A stretch of 19,017 nt of DNA from an uncultured Desulfomonile sp. (lineage in GTDB: Bacteria > Desulfobacterota > Desulfomonilia > Desulfomonilales > Desulfomonilaceae). Positions 7,756-14,688 of this stretch are shown here, piece by piece; position 1 is the stretch's first letter, and each line of letters starts with the position of its first letter. The notes beneath the pieces are model-generated. The model saw nothing but the letters and a program-made list of their open reading frames with translations, did no database searches and was not told the DNA's origin. The stretch lies in NCBI GenBank assembly GCA_903920415.1, contig CAIXMD010000277.1:1-19017 (forward strand), given 5' to 3'. The translations under genes were made by a program, and so were the position numbers.

Positions 7756-8961
7756 CTATCTCACGACCCTGTTTTCATAGTCACGTAGCACTCTCTTTGC
7801 TACTGAGACCTTATGAACTTCATCGACTCCGTCATAGATCCGCGCAGCCCTTTCGAACCTATATAAGAAAGCCAAAATGGTATCATCACTCATGCCCAGG
7901 CCCCCGTGTACCTGCAGGGCGGAGTCCACGACTTTTTGCAGCACCTTCGCCACAAAAAATTTTATCAGTGATATGTCTTCCCTGGCCTCCTTCACCCCCA
8001 GATTTTGCATCTTCCATGCTGCATGCAGAACCATGAGTCTTGCCGCCTGAATTTCAGCGGCACACTCCGCGATCCATACCTGTACAATCTGTTTGCCGGC
8101 GAGAACCTTGCCAGGAGAAATGACTCGGTTAATCGCTCTGGAACACATCAGGTCAAAGGCTCGGTTGCATTCCCCGATCCATCTCATGCAGTGATGGATG
8201 CGTCCTGGACCAAGCCTTTCCTGAGCTATGACAAAACCGTGGCCTTCAGGGCCCAGAAGATTTTTTTGCGGCACTCGGCAGGACTGGTAGAGTATTTCCC
8301 CGTGACTGTGCCAGCCGCTTCCCTCGTGGCCCATTATGGAAATGTTTCGCACCAGGTTGAACCCCTTGGTATCAGTAGGGACTATCACCATACTGGCTGC
8401 CAAATATGGCGAAGCGTCAGGGTTGGTTACTGCCATTACGATTGCGAATCTAGCTCCGTCAGCCGCTGTTGAGTACCATTTCTGGCCGTTTATAAGGTAA
8501 TCATGGCCCTCTTTCACTGCCGTGGTTTCCAGCATGACTGGGTTGGACCCCGGCATCTCTACCTCGGTCATGGAAAAACAGCTTCTTATCTTGCCCTCCA
8601 CCAAGGGTCTCAAGTACGTCTCTTTCTGTTCATCTGTTCCGTAAATATGGAGGATCTCGACATTACCCGCGTCTGGAGCTTGACATCCAAAGATGTAGTG
8701 ACCCAGGGGTGACCGCCCAAGGGCCTCTGAAACAAGAGCAAACTCCATGAGGTCCAGTTCCATGCCCCCATATTTTCTGGGGTGTGGTGGGGCCCACAGC
8801 TCCATTTGCTTGACCATACGACGTTTTTCTTCAAGCTCAGGGACCAGATCAGCAAAGGGTTTTCTCAAGAATGCCGGCTCGAGGGGAATTATTTCTCTAT
8901 CCATAAACTCATTGATCATTTCGATGATAGTTTGCATCTTTTCCGAAACTGAAAAATCCAT
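7756..8961 (-). CDS. Acyl-CoA dehydrogenase family protein (ACAD10/11-like)
   Basis: A 401-residue flavoprotein with the full acyl-CoA dehydrogenase fold: helical N-domain, beta-domain with the FAD/substrate motif CFSMTEVEMPGSN (128-140) and KWYST (161-165), and C-terminal domain with QVHGGLGMSDD (350-360) and RIYDGVDEVHK (374-384). At the spot where medium-chain enzymes have the catalytic Glu of YEGT, this one has YDG, as in ACAD11-type proteins. It oxidises or rearranges an acyl-CoA, passing electrons to ETF if it works as a true dehydrogenase; exact substrate unknown. Start: the ATG at 8959-8961 lies 6 nt from GGGAGGAG (8968-8975). An in-frame ATG at 9031-9033 would overlap mazG and add an atypical Arg/His-rich leader. 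It follows mazG by 22 nt and precedes the kinase gene, with which it probably acts. Confidence 0.95.
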   Translation of the reverse strand: MDFSVSEKMQTIIEMINEFMDREIIPLEPAFLRKPFADLVPELEEKRRMVKQMELWAPPHPRKYGGMELDLMEFALVSEALGRSPLGHYIFGCQAPDAGNVEILHIYGTDEQKETYLRPLVEGKIRSCFSMTEVEMPGSNPVMLETTAVKEGHDYLINGQKWYSTAADGARFAIVMAVTNPDASPYLAASMVIVPTDTKGFNLVRNISIMGHEGSGWHSHGEILYQSCRVPQKNLLGPEGHGFVIAQERLGPGRIHHCMRWIGECNRAFDLMCSRAINRVISPGKVLAGKQIVQVWIAECAAEIQAARLMVLHAAWKMQNLGVKEAREDISLIKFFVAKVLQKVVDSALQVHGGLGMSDDTILAFLYRFERAARIYDGVDEVHKVSVAKRVLRDYENRVVR

Positions 8962-8967
8962 GGGGGA

Positions 8968-8975
8968 CTCCTCCC
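8968..8975 (-). promoter_or_regulatory. Ribosome binding site deciding the acyl-CoA dehydrogenase start
   Basis: The minus strand reads GGGAGGAG, 6 nt before the ATG at 8959-8961. It lies in the 22-nt gap after mazG and argues against the upstream in-frame ATG at 9031-9033. Confidence 0.75.
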
Positions 8976-8983
8976 GATGTGCC

Positions 8984-9802
8984 TCACAGTCGTGAGTTGA
9001 TTTCCTGGGCCTTGGCATCATCCCACAATGCATCCATTTCCTTGAGACCGGCCTGCTCCAAGGTTTTGCCTAACGATTGCAAACTGGTCTCAATATGACG
9101 GAAACGACGTTCGAATTTGTCAGATGTCTCGTTCAACGCAGCTTCGCTGCTTATATTCATGTGCCTTGCCGCATTTACAATTACAAAGAGAACATCTCCT
9201 AGTTCTTCCCGGATTCCCCTCGTGGAACCCGATGCAATCGCTTGTTTTAGCTCGTTCAATTCCTCTTCGATTTTGCCGAATACCTCCTGAGGGCCTGTCC
9301 AGTCGAATCCTACCCTGGCGGCTCTTGCGCTAAGCTTCTGGGCCCGATTGAGAGCCGGTAGTGATCTGGGAATACCGTCGAGAAGTGACTCCCGCTGTCG
9401 GATATTCTCTTCTGTAGCTTTAATTTTTCTCCAGTTATCAACCACATCTTGGGCATCTATTACCTTAGCATCACTGAAGACGTGGGGGTGCCTCCTGAGC
9501 ATCTTCTCGATCACACCACCAACAATTTCTTTCACCGAAGTTAGGCCTTCCTGTTCGAACATGTATCCAACAAACACAACCAGGAAAATAAGGTCACCCA
9601 TTTCGTCAATAATTTCAGATGCTGCGCCTCGATTTATAGCCTGAACCAGTTCGTGGTATTCCTCAAGGATGTAAGGATGGAAAATCTTTGGGGTTTGCTT
9701 TCTATCCCAGGGACAGCCATTTTCCGAGCGTAAAGTTCGTATCAGTTCAATCAGCTTGCCAAATACGTCAGCAGTCTGTGCAGAGTCTTCGGAAATCTCC
9801 AT
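8984..9802 (-). CDS. mazG: Nucleoside triphosphate pyrophosphohydrolase MazG
   Basis: A 272-residue all-alpha NTP pyrophosphohydrolase that converts (d)NTPs to NMPs and pyrophosphate, in housecleaning and control of nucleotide alarmone levels. The two-domain form is complete. Domain 1 opens with the signature ENGCPWDRKQT (27-37) and has the metal-binding pattern EEYHE (47-51) with DEMGDL (66-71). Domain 2 has EEELNE (179-184) with REELGDV (198-204). The length matches E. coli MazG (263). The ATG lies 8 nt after AAAGGA. It is the first gene of the minus-strand run and diverges from phoH across about 310 nt. No mazEF toxin-antitoxin pair accompanies it, so it looks like the stand-alone housekeeping type. 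Confidence 0.96.
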   Translation of the reverse strand: MEISEDSAQTADVFGKLIELIRTLRSENGCPWDRKQTPKIFHPYILEEYHELVQAINRGAASEIIDEMGDLIFLVVFVGYMFEQEGLTSVKEIVGGVIEKMLRRHPHVFSDAKVIDAQDVVDNWRKIKATEENIRQRESLLDGIPRSLPALNRAQKLSARAARVGFDWTGPQEVFGKIEEELNELKQAIASGSTRGIREELGDVLFVIVNAARHMNISSEAALNETSDKFERRFRHIETSLQSLGKTLEQAGLKEMDALWDDAKAQEINSRL

Positions 9803-9925
9803 ACATTAATTCCTTTCATTTCTTCCTGATCACCGTTGGGGTTTGATTTTTGGCGGAGAGCAGAATACGGTGTTTGTCATGGAAGCGCAAGGAAGGACCA
9901 CATTTTGATTGGCATCAAGTTGAAG

Positions 9926-9955
9926 TTGATTATTGCTGCTAAACGGTGTTATCAT
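9926..9955 (+). promoter_or_regulatory. Candidate promoter of the phoH operon
   Basis: TTGATT (9926-9931), an 18-nt spacer and TATCAT (9950-9955) resemble a sigma-70-type promoter, about 160 nt upstream of the phoH start. Identified by eye; the long leader it implies is unexplained. Confidence 0.3.
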
Positions 9956-10104
9956 TTCAATGGCTAAATGTGTACTGTAGCCTGTTTGAGCAGACAGTCG
10001 AAGGGCGGGGCTACCAGTTGGGAGAGAATAGTCGCACTTGAAGGGCCAATGGCTTCCGGTGAAAAAAAAAGAATGGTTTTAGGATAGTGCGATTGAGGAG
10101 CTAT

Positions 10105-10110
10105 CGGAGG
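10105..10110 (+). promoter_or_regulatory. Ribosome binding site of phoH (TTG start)
   Basis: CGGAGG lies 4 nt before the TTG at 10115-10117, which is slightly tight; a second GAGGAG is at 10095-10100. No ATG or GTG in frame gives a better family N-terminus, so the TTG is kept. Confidence 0.55.
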
Positions 10111-10114
10111 CTTT

Positions 10115-11113
10115 TTGACGATAAATTCCGTTGAACAGAGCGACAAGTCGCCCCGGCGCGTAAGTTTCGATAATGTGGGAGCCTTTCAGGCCCTTGTTGG
10201 AGAATTAAGCCGCAATATCAAGCATATTGAAAAAAGCCTCGGAGTCAGTATCTCCATAAAGGGCAATACTGTCGGCATATTTGGCGACCCGCCCGGCGAT
10301 GATGTTGCAGAACGGCTTATTAAACAGCTTTATCCTCTCGCGAGAGATGGTTACCCCATCCATCCGGCCGACATAGATCAGGGAATAAGGATGCTCTTGC
10401 AGAACCCTGAGGCCAAACTGAAAGATTTATTACTTGACACGGTCTTCACTTCCGTTGGGAAAAGGCCGATTACTCCAAAGACAATACTCCAGAAACGTTA
10501 CATACAGCTTATCCAGACTCACGACATCGTATTCGGGATCGGCCCGGCAGGTACCGGCAAGACGTATTTGGCTATGGCTATGGCCATGGCTTCGTTTGCC
10601 AAGAAGCAACTGAGAAGAATCGTTTTGGCGCGTCCTGCCGTCGAGGCAGGAGAAAGGCTGGGATTTCTGCCAGGGGATTTGTATGAGAAGGTTAATCCTT
10701 ACTTGAGGCCCCTTTACGACGCGCTTCATGACATGGTCGATTTCGAAAAAGCATCGCGCATGATCGAGCGGGGAGACATCGAGGTAGCACCACTGGCGTT
10801 CATGCGGGGCAGAACCCTTAACGATTCGTTCGTCATACTGGATGAGGCACAGAACACAACGTCTGAGCAAATGAAGATGTTTCTGACCCGCTTGGGGTAT
10901 TCTTCCAAGGCAGTAATAACTGGTGATATAACTCAGATCGATCTACCTGAAGGAACTCGGTCCGGACTTGTGGAAGCCCGAGAGATCTTGAGCACTATAG
11001 AAGGTATAGCCTTCTTGATGTTCACTGATCAGGACGTCGTCCGCCATCCCCTTGTCCAAGACATCATAAAGGCGTACGAAAAAAGGGCCGTTGAGGTCAG
11101 ATCGCGGAGATGA
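10115..11113 (+). CDS. ybeZ: PhoH-family ATPase (YbeZ)
   Basis: A 332-residue cytoplasmic PhoH-like P-loop NTPase. An N-terminal KH-like segment (about 15-100) is followed by the ATPase core, with Walker A GPAGTGKT (143-150), the family segment ARPAVEAGERLGFLPGD (172-188), Walker B VILDEAQN (240-247) and the sensor-like TGDITQIDLP (269-278). PhoH/YbeZ proteins are ATPases thought to act on RNA together with YbeY in ribosome and RNA maturation. The ybeY gene two places downstream fits this. Translation starts at TTG 10115 behind CGGAGG. The stop codon is 6 nt before the next gene, so the operon is tight. The length and all motifs are normal for the family. The phosphate-starvation role suggested by the old name is not supported here. 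Confidence 0.95.
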   Translation: MTINSVEQSDKSPRRVSFDNVGAFQALVGELSRNIKHIEKSLGVSISIKGNTVGIFGDPPGDDVAERLIKQLYPLARDGYPIHPADIDQGIRMLLQNPEAKLKDLLLDTVFTSVGKRPITPKTILQKRYIQLIQTHDIVFGIGPAGTGKTYLAMAMAMASFAKKQLRRIVLARPAVEAGERLGFLPGDLYEKVNPYLRPLYDALHDMVDFEKASRMIERGDIEVAPLAFMRGRTLNDSFVILDEAQNTTSEQMKMFLTRLGYSSKAVITGDITQIDLPEGTRSGLVEAREILSTIEGIAFLMFTDQDVVRHPLVQDIIKAYEKRAVEVRSRR

Positions 11114-11119
11114 GACGCT

Positions 11120-13612
11120 GTGCCGGATTCCCCAGATAAGAATAAGCCGACCTACAAGGCCGAAACGCGTGGAAGACTGAAGGATTGGGGTTTTTCAGTC
11201 CGTAGGTTTGTATCCAGAAATCAGCCGGTCTGGATGTCCAGCCTACGCGAACCGAAATGGCAACGTTGGGCCCTCATAATAGGTACGTCATTAATTGCAG
11301 CTTTTATGATGGCCCCCCAGTCTTTCCGATACTACTCTCTCAGAGTCGGTGAACCTGCAGTCGAAACCATAATCTCACCCCTCTCCTTTAAAGTAATTGA
11401 TCAGGCAGCGACCAATAAAAACCGGGATGAAGTATTAAAGTCCGTCCTGCCGGTTTACGATTACGATGATGAGGTGGTCCACGAAGTTCAGCAAAGGATC
11501 ATAATAGCATTCAGCTTCATGAGAGATTACTTGGCGGCTGAAGTCGACTTTACTTCCGGCTCTCCAGACAAAGTGCCGCCATCATCGCCGTCGGCACATG
11601 AAAAATCGGCCAGCCGTCCCCCCTTTCGGCCTATGGATGATACCACGCTGCGGACACGTTTTGAAAACTTGATTGGTGCAACTGTGCCTCCCTCCAGCTT
11701 TGGAGTACTCAAAACCAACGGTTTCAATGCTCGAATAGAGAGAGACCTGAGGTCCCAGGTGGTGCCGGTGCTTTTGAAAGGGGTTGTGTTAAGCCGTGAG
11801 CTTGTCTTACGGGACGGCAGGCAAGGAATCCTGTTGCTAACAAAATCCACGAAGAAGCTGGAAAATGTGAAAGATCTTTCGGCGATTCTGGACTTGCATG
11901 AGGCCTTTGATTCCATCGAATCCGAAGAAAAGGATCCCCTGCGAGATGCATCTCTATCTCTTACCATCCGCCAGATCTCTAAAGATCTGATTTACGTGAA
12001 CATCACCTATAACCGTGAAAAGAGCGATGCACTCAAGAGCGAGGCTCTAGTGTCGGTCAAGCCGGTCTTTTTTCAAATCGCCAAGGGTGAGTCAATCATA
12101 AAAGAGGGCGAACCCACCAATGAAGGCCACTTGAGAAAACTTGCCGGCCTAAACAGTGCCAATCCAGTGTACAGCCGCTATATGATCCTGGTGGGTCTTG
12201 CGCTTATACTGGTTTTGTTGCTTAGGCTATGTTTTTACTTTTCAGAAAAATACTTGAACCGATCGAAGCATGCCACCGAAGATCTTCTCCTGTTCTGCCT
12301 GATCCTGGTGGGCACAATCATTCTAGTCCGTTTTATCTGCTCATTGGCGCCGCTGCTAGGCAAGGCGGATCAGGTAATAACCTCGCGTTCCCTCCTATTT
12401 GCAGCTCCCGTATCTACCGGATCCATGCTGGCGGCACTCATGGTAGATGCGCGTATAGCATTCATATTTGCAGCTCTGACATCGGTTGCCGCAGCTTTGG
12501 CAGTGGAAGGAGACATTTATCTTTTCATATTCTATTTCATCTCCGGGATTGTTGGACTCCACGGAATGACTCGAATAACGGACCGCACGTCGGTGCTCAG
12601 GGCTGGACTTGTGGTCGGACTGGTAAACATGCTTTCTATCCTGGCCATAAAGATGGCCCTGGGTCAACTCACACGGATTCAGGACTTTCACGAGGTAGGT
12701 CTAGGATTTCTGGGAGGGGTTCTCTCAGGGTTGCTCGTTTCCGGACTGGCACCTCTTCTCGAACCTCTAGGCTATACCACCAACATAAGACTTCTTGAGA
12801 TTGCCAACCTTAATCACCCTCTTCTGAAAGAGATGGCGCTAGAGGCCCCAGGAAGTTACCATCATTCCATAATGGTGGGAAACCTGGCGGAAGCAGCCGC
12901 TGAATTAATAGGGGCCAATCCTTTGCTTGCTCGTGTCGGAGGAATCTATCACGACATAGGAAAGGTGGGAAAGAAAACGAAGCCTTCGTATTTTATTGAA
13001 AATCAAGACCCGGGAGCAAATCCGCACGACAAGCTCGAACCCAGCTTGAGTGCCCTTATATTGGTGTCCCACGTCAAGAACGGTGTGGAGAAGGCCAGAG
13101 AATATCGGCTTGCTACACCAATCGTCGATATCATTCAGCAGCACCACGGCTCTGGTCTAATAAAATTTTTTTACAACAAGGCCCTGGAGAAAGCAGCTAA
13201 AACCCTCCAGCCTGTCTCCGAAGACAAATACCATTATCCGGGTCCACGCCCTCAGAGTAAAGAGGCCGCTCTTGTAATGCTTGCCGACGTGACGGAAGCC
13301 GCGTCCAGAACCCTGACCGACCCTACTCCGGCAAGGATTCAAAAGCGCGTCCAGACCCTTATCAATGGATTGTTCAGTGAAGGCCAACTCGACCAATCGA
13401 CGCTCACTCTAAAGGATATCAATGCCGTCACGAACTCATTCGTACGAGCTTTACAGGCAATTTTGCACACACGTATCGACTACCCAATTGAGATCGATCC
13501 CCAGGGAAAAATCCATGGAGATTCTTATAGACAACAGACAGAACCGGATCGAAATAGACTTGGACGAACTCCAGAGGAAAACGGAAAAAATATTAGAAGA
13601 GTTGGGTTGTAG
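11120..13612 (+). CDS. 7TMR-HD family membrane phosphodiesterase (PgpH/YqfF-like)
   Basis: An 830-residue membrane protein of the 7TMR-HD family, whose PgpH members hydrolyse cyclic-di-AMP. Order: a basic cytoplasmic N-terminus (1-50), one membrane segment (about 51-68), a large extracytoplasmic domain (about 70-350) with a Ser/Pro-rich stretch near 150-170, about seven membrane helices (352-565), then a cytoplasmic HD domain. HD metal ligands are visible: His-His 581-582 in GSYHHSIMVGN, His611-Asp612 in YHDIGK, and a later HHGSG motif. Start: GTG at 11120, with GGAG at 11106-11109 inside the end of phoH. It sits between phoH and ybeY, a gene order conserved in many bacteria. The last 33 codons overlap ybeY in another frame and give a basic tail unlike the rest. 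Substrate is inferred from family; no c-di-AMP cyclase gene is visible. Confidence 0.93.
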   Translation: MPDSPDKNKPTYKAETRGRLKDWGFSVRRFVSRNQPVWMSSLREPKWQRWALIIGTSLIAAFMMAPQSFRYYSLRVGEPAVETIISPLSFKVIDQAATNKNRDEVLKSVLPVYDYDDEVVHEVQQRIIIAFSFMRDYLAAEVDFTSGSPDKVPPSSPSAHEKSASRPPFRPMDDTTLRTRFENLIGATVPPSSFGVLKTNGFNARIERDLRSQVVPVLLKGVVLSRELVLRDGRQGILLLTKSTKKLENVKDLSAILDLHEAFDSIESEEKDPLRDASLSLTIRQISKDLIYVNITYNREKSDALKSEALVSVKPVFFQIAKGESIIKEGEPTNEGHLRKLAGLNSANPVYSRYMILVGLALILVLLLRLCFYFSEKYLNRSKHATEDLLLFCLILVGTIILVRFICSLAPLLGKADQVITSRSLLFAAPVSTGSMLAALMVDARIAFIFAALTSVAAALAVEGDIYLFIFYFISGIVGLHGMTRITDRTSVLRAGLVVGLVNMLSILAIKMALGQLTRIQDFHEVGLGFLGGVLSGLLVSGLAPLLEPLGYTTNIRLLEIANLNHPLLKEMALEAPGSYHHSIMVGNLAEAAAELIGANPLLARVGGIYHDIGKVGKKTKPSYFIENQDPGANPHDKLEPSLSALILVSHVKNGVEKAREYRLATPIVDIIQQHHGSGLIKFFYNKALEKAAKTLQPVSEDKYHYPGPRPQSKEAALVMLADVTEAASRTLTDPTPARIQKRVQTLINGLFSEGQLDQSTLTLKDINAVTNSFVRALQAILHTRIDYPIEIDPQGKIHGDSYRQQTEPDRNRLGRTPEENGKNIRRVGL

Positions 13613-13967
13613 TAATGCCGCCGTAATCTCCATCGTCCTCGTGAATTCTCCGGAAATAGCCTCTCTTAACCTCAAATATAGGGGAAAGGAAGGCCCGACC
13701 AATGTTCTTTCGTTTTCCCAGTTAGAAGGAGAAACCGCAGGACTTCAAACCAAAGTTCTCGGTGATGTGGTTATCTGCACCGACGTAGCTTTCGAAGACG
13801 CTCTGGCTCTAGGCTATTCCAATGCAGAAATGATAGTTTACCTCCTCATTCACGGTATTTTGCACCTTGTGGGATACGACCACGGGTTTATCCGCGACGA
13901 ATCGGCAATGTCCGCGAGGTTGGAAGAAATTTTCCAGATGTTTTTTACGGTCCCCATCAAGAAATAG
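13515..13967 (+). CDS. ybeY: Endoribonuclease YbeY / rRNA maturation factor
   Basis: A 150-residue zinc-dependent UPF0054 protein needed for 16S rRNA 3'-end maturation and ribosome quality control. The metal site HGILHLVGYDH (113-123; His113, His117, His123) is perfect, and the upstream RGKEGPTNVLSF (56-67) is the usual family segment. Start: the ATG at 13515 lies 7 nt after AGGGA (13503-13507) and gives the standard N-terminus MEILIDNRQ. An in-frame ATG at 13422 would add 31 non-family residues inside the preceding gene. The gene overlaps the 3' end of the 7TMR-HD gene by 98 nt, suggesting translational coupling. It works with the PhoH/YbeZ ATPase encoded two genes upstream. Confidence 0.96.
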   Translation: MEILIDNRQNRIEIDLDELQRKTEKILEELGCSNAAVISIVLVNSPEIASLNLKYRGKEGPTNVLSFSQLEGETAGLQTKVLGDVVICTDVAFEDALALGYSNAEMIVYLLIHGILHLVGYDHGFIRDESAMSARLEEIFQMFFTVPIKK

Positions 13968-14026
13968 AAACAATATCCATCCAAGAAACCTATCAATCAA
14001 AATTAGAAAGACAACGGAAATACGTT

Positions 14027-14539
14027 TCAAAAAATACCCGCGATTCCCGTTTGAGCTAGGGTCTTGGCAACACCCGACAGCATTCGGATATGGTCCATTT
14101 CTGCCCTAATTAGCTTGTCTATTTCTCCTTTCCCCTGCGGGTCTGGAAGCAACTCTTTCATTCCAAGAAAAAAGACCACGGAATCCTTCTCAAACTGAAG
14201 CGCCATGTCAATAACCTGGAGAGGCGATTTCACATTCTCCAGCCGGCTCTTTGCAGCCTCGACTGTAAATATATGGGTGTCGGCGCTTGCCTGCAAATAG
14301 CTCTCTGCAAGTCCTTCAGGATCCCACACTGTGTCGGCCGGAAATGACCCGGGTAGCCGGCTCCTAAGACTCTTAAAAGCCATAATATGGCCTTCTTCCA
14401 TGAGAGCCAAATCCTCGAACAGTTTCTTTATCTTGGGATCTTTCGTCCGCTCGGCAGCGCCGGCGTAAAAAGAGTTGCCATTTTCTTCAATGCGGACGGC
14501 CATAGTGAACACATCCTCTGCGTTGCCAAAAACAAACAT
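14027..14539 (-). CDS. Rubrerythrin-like ferritin-family di-iron protein
   Basis: A 170-residue four-helix ferritin-like protein. Likely di-iron ligands: Glu18/Glu19 in RIEENGNSFY, Glu48-x-x-His51 in MEEGHI, Glu117 in FEKDS, and Glu147-x-x-His150 in AEMDHI. This is the two-ExxH arrangement of the rubrerythrin/YhjR-type group. There is no C-terminal rubredoxin domain (no CxxC pair) and no signal peptide, so it is probably cytoplasmic. Such proteins in anaerobes are tied to peroxide/oxygen protection or iron handling; the exact reaction is not shown. The ATG lies 6 nt from AGGAGG (14546-14551). It converges on ybeY with a 59-nt gap. A strong inverted repeat 32 nt upstream of the start could be an operator, or the terminator of the gene before it. 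Confidence 0.85.
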   Translation of the reverse strand: MFVFGNAEDVFTMAVRIEENGNSFYAGAAERTKDPKIKKLFEDLALMEEGHIMAFKSLRSRLPGSFPADTVWDPEGLAESYLQASADTHIFTVEAAKSRLENVKSPLQVIDMALQFEKDSVVFFLGMKELLPDPQGKGEIDKLIRAEMDHIRMLSGVAKTLAQTGIAGIF

Positions 14540-14570
14540 CGAACGCCTCCTCTAATATGCTCTAAATAAA

Positions 14571-14598
14571 TAACTGTTTGGTAATATGCCAACAGTTA
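14571..14598. repeat. Inverted repeat upstream of the ferritin-like gene (operator or terminator)
   Basis: TAACTGTTTGG and CCAACAGTTA form a 10-bp stem with one bulged T around the 7-nt centre TAATATG. On the minus strand it is followed by a T-rich TTTATTT. It lies 32-59 nt upstream of the ferritin-like start and about 90 nt beyond the stop of the next gene. Transcription runs leftward through it, so either an operator or a weak terminator is possible. It is not a recognisable Fur or PerR box. Confidence 0.55.
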
Positions 14599-14688
14599 AT
14601 TCTCTTCACTTTTGACAGCAAGGTACTCCCGTTTGTCCCCCAGGTGTGCTTGAGTTACACTGGCGAGCCGTACATTCATAACATAACA

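Larger units (their letters stand above)
9803..10114. other. Divergent intergenic region mazG / phoH
   Basis: About 310 nt between two divergent operons, so promoters for both should lie here. A possible plus-strand promoter is listed separately; none was convincing for mazG. A 12-codon frame (10049-10087) has only a marginal ribosome site. An A-run of nine lies at 10062-10070. No RNA gene or clear terminator was seen. Confidence 0.6.

Noticed and set aside
10049..10087. 12-codon leader-peptide-like frame upstream of phoH
   Set aside because: Only a marginal AAGG precedes it, and no attenuator-type hairpins or biased codons were seen.
12229..12798. 189-codon plus-strand open frame in another frame of the 7TMR-HD gene
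   Set aside because: It overlaps the membrane helices of a well-supported gene; its composition looks like an out-of-frame reading of that hydrophobic region.
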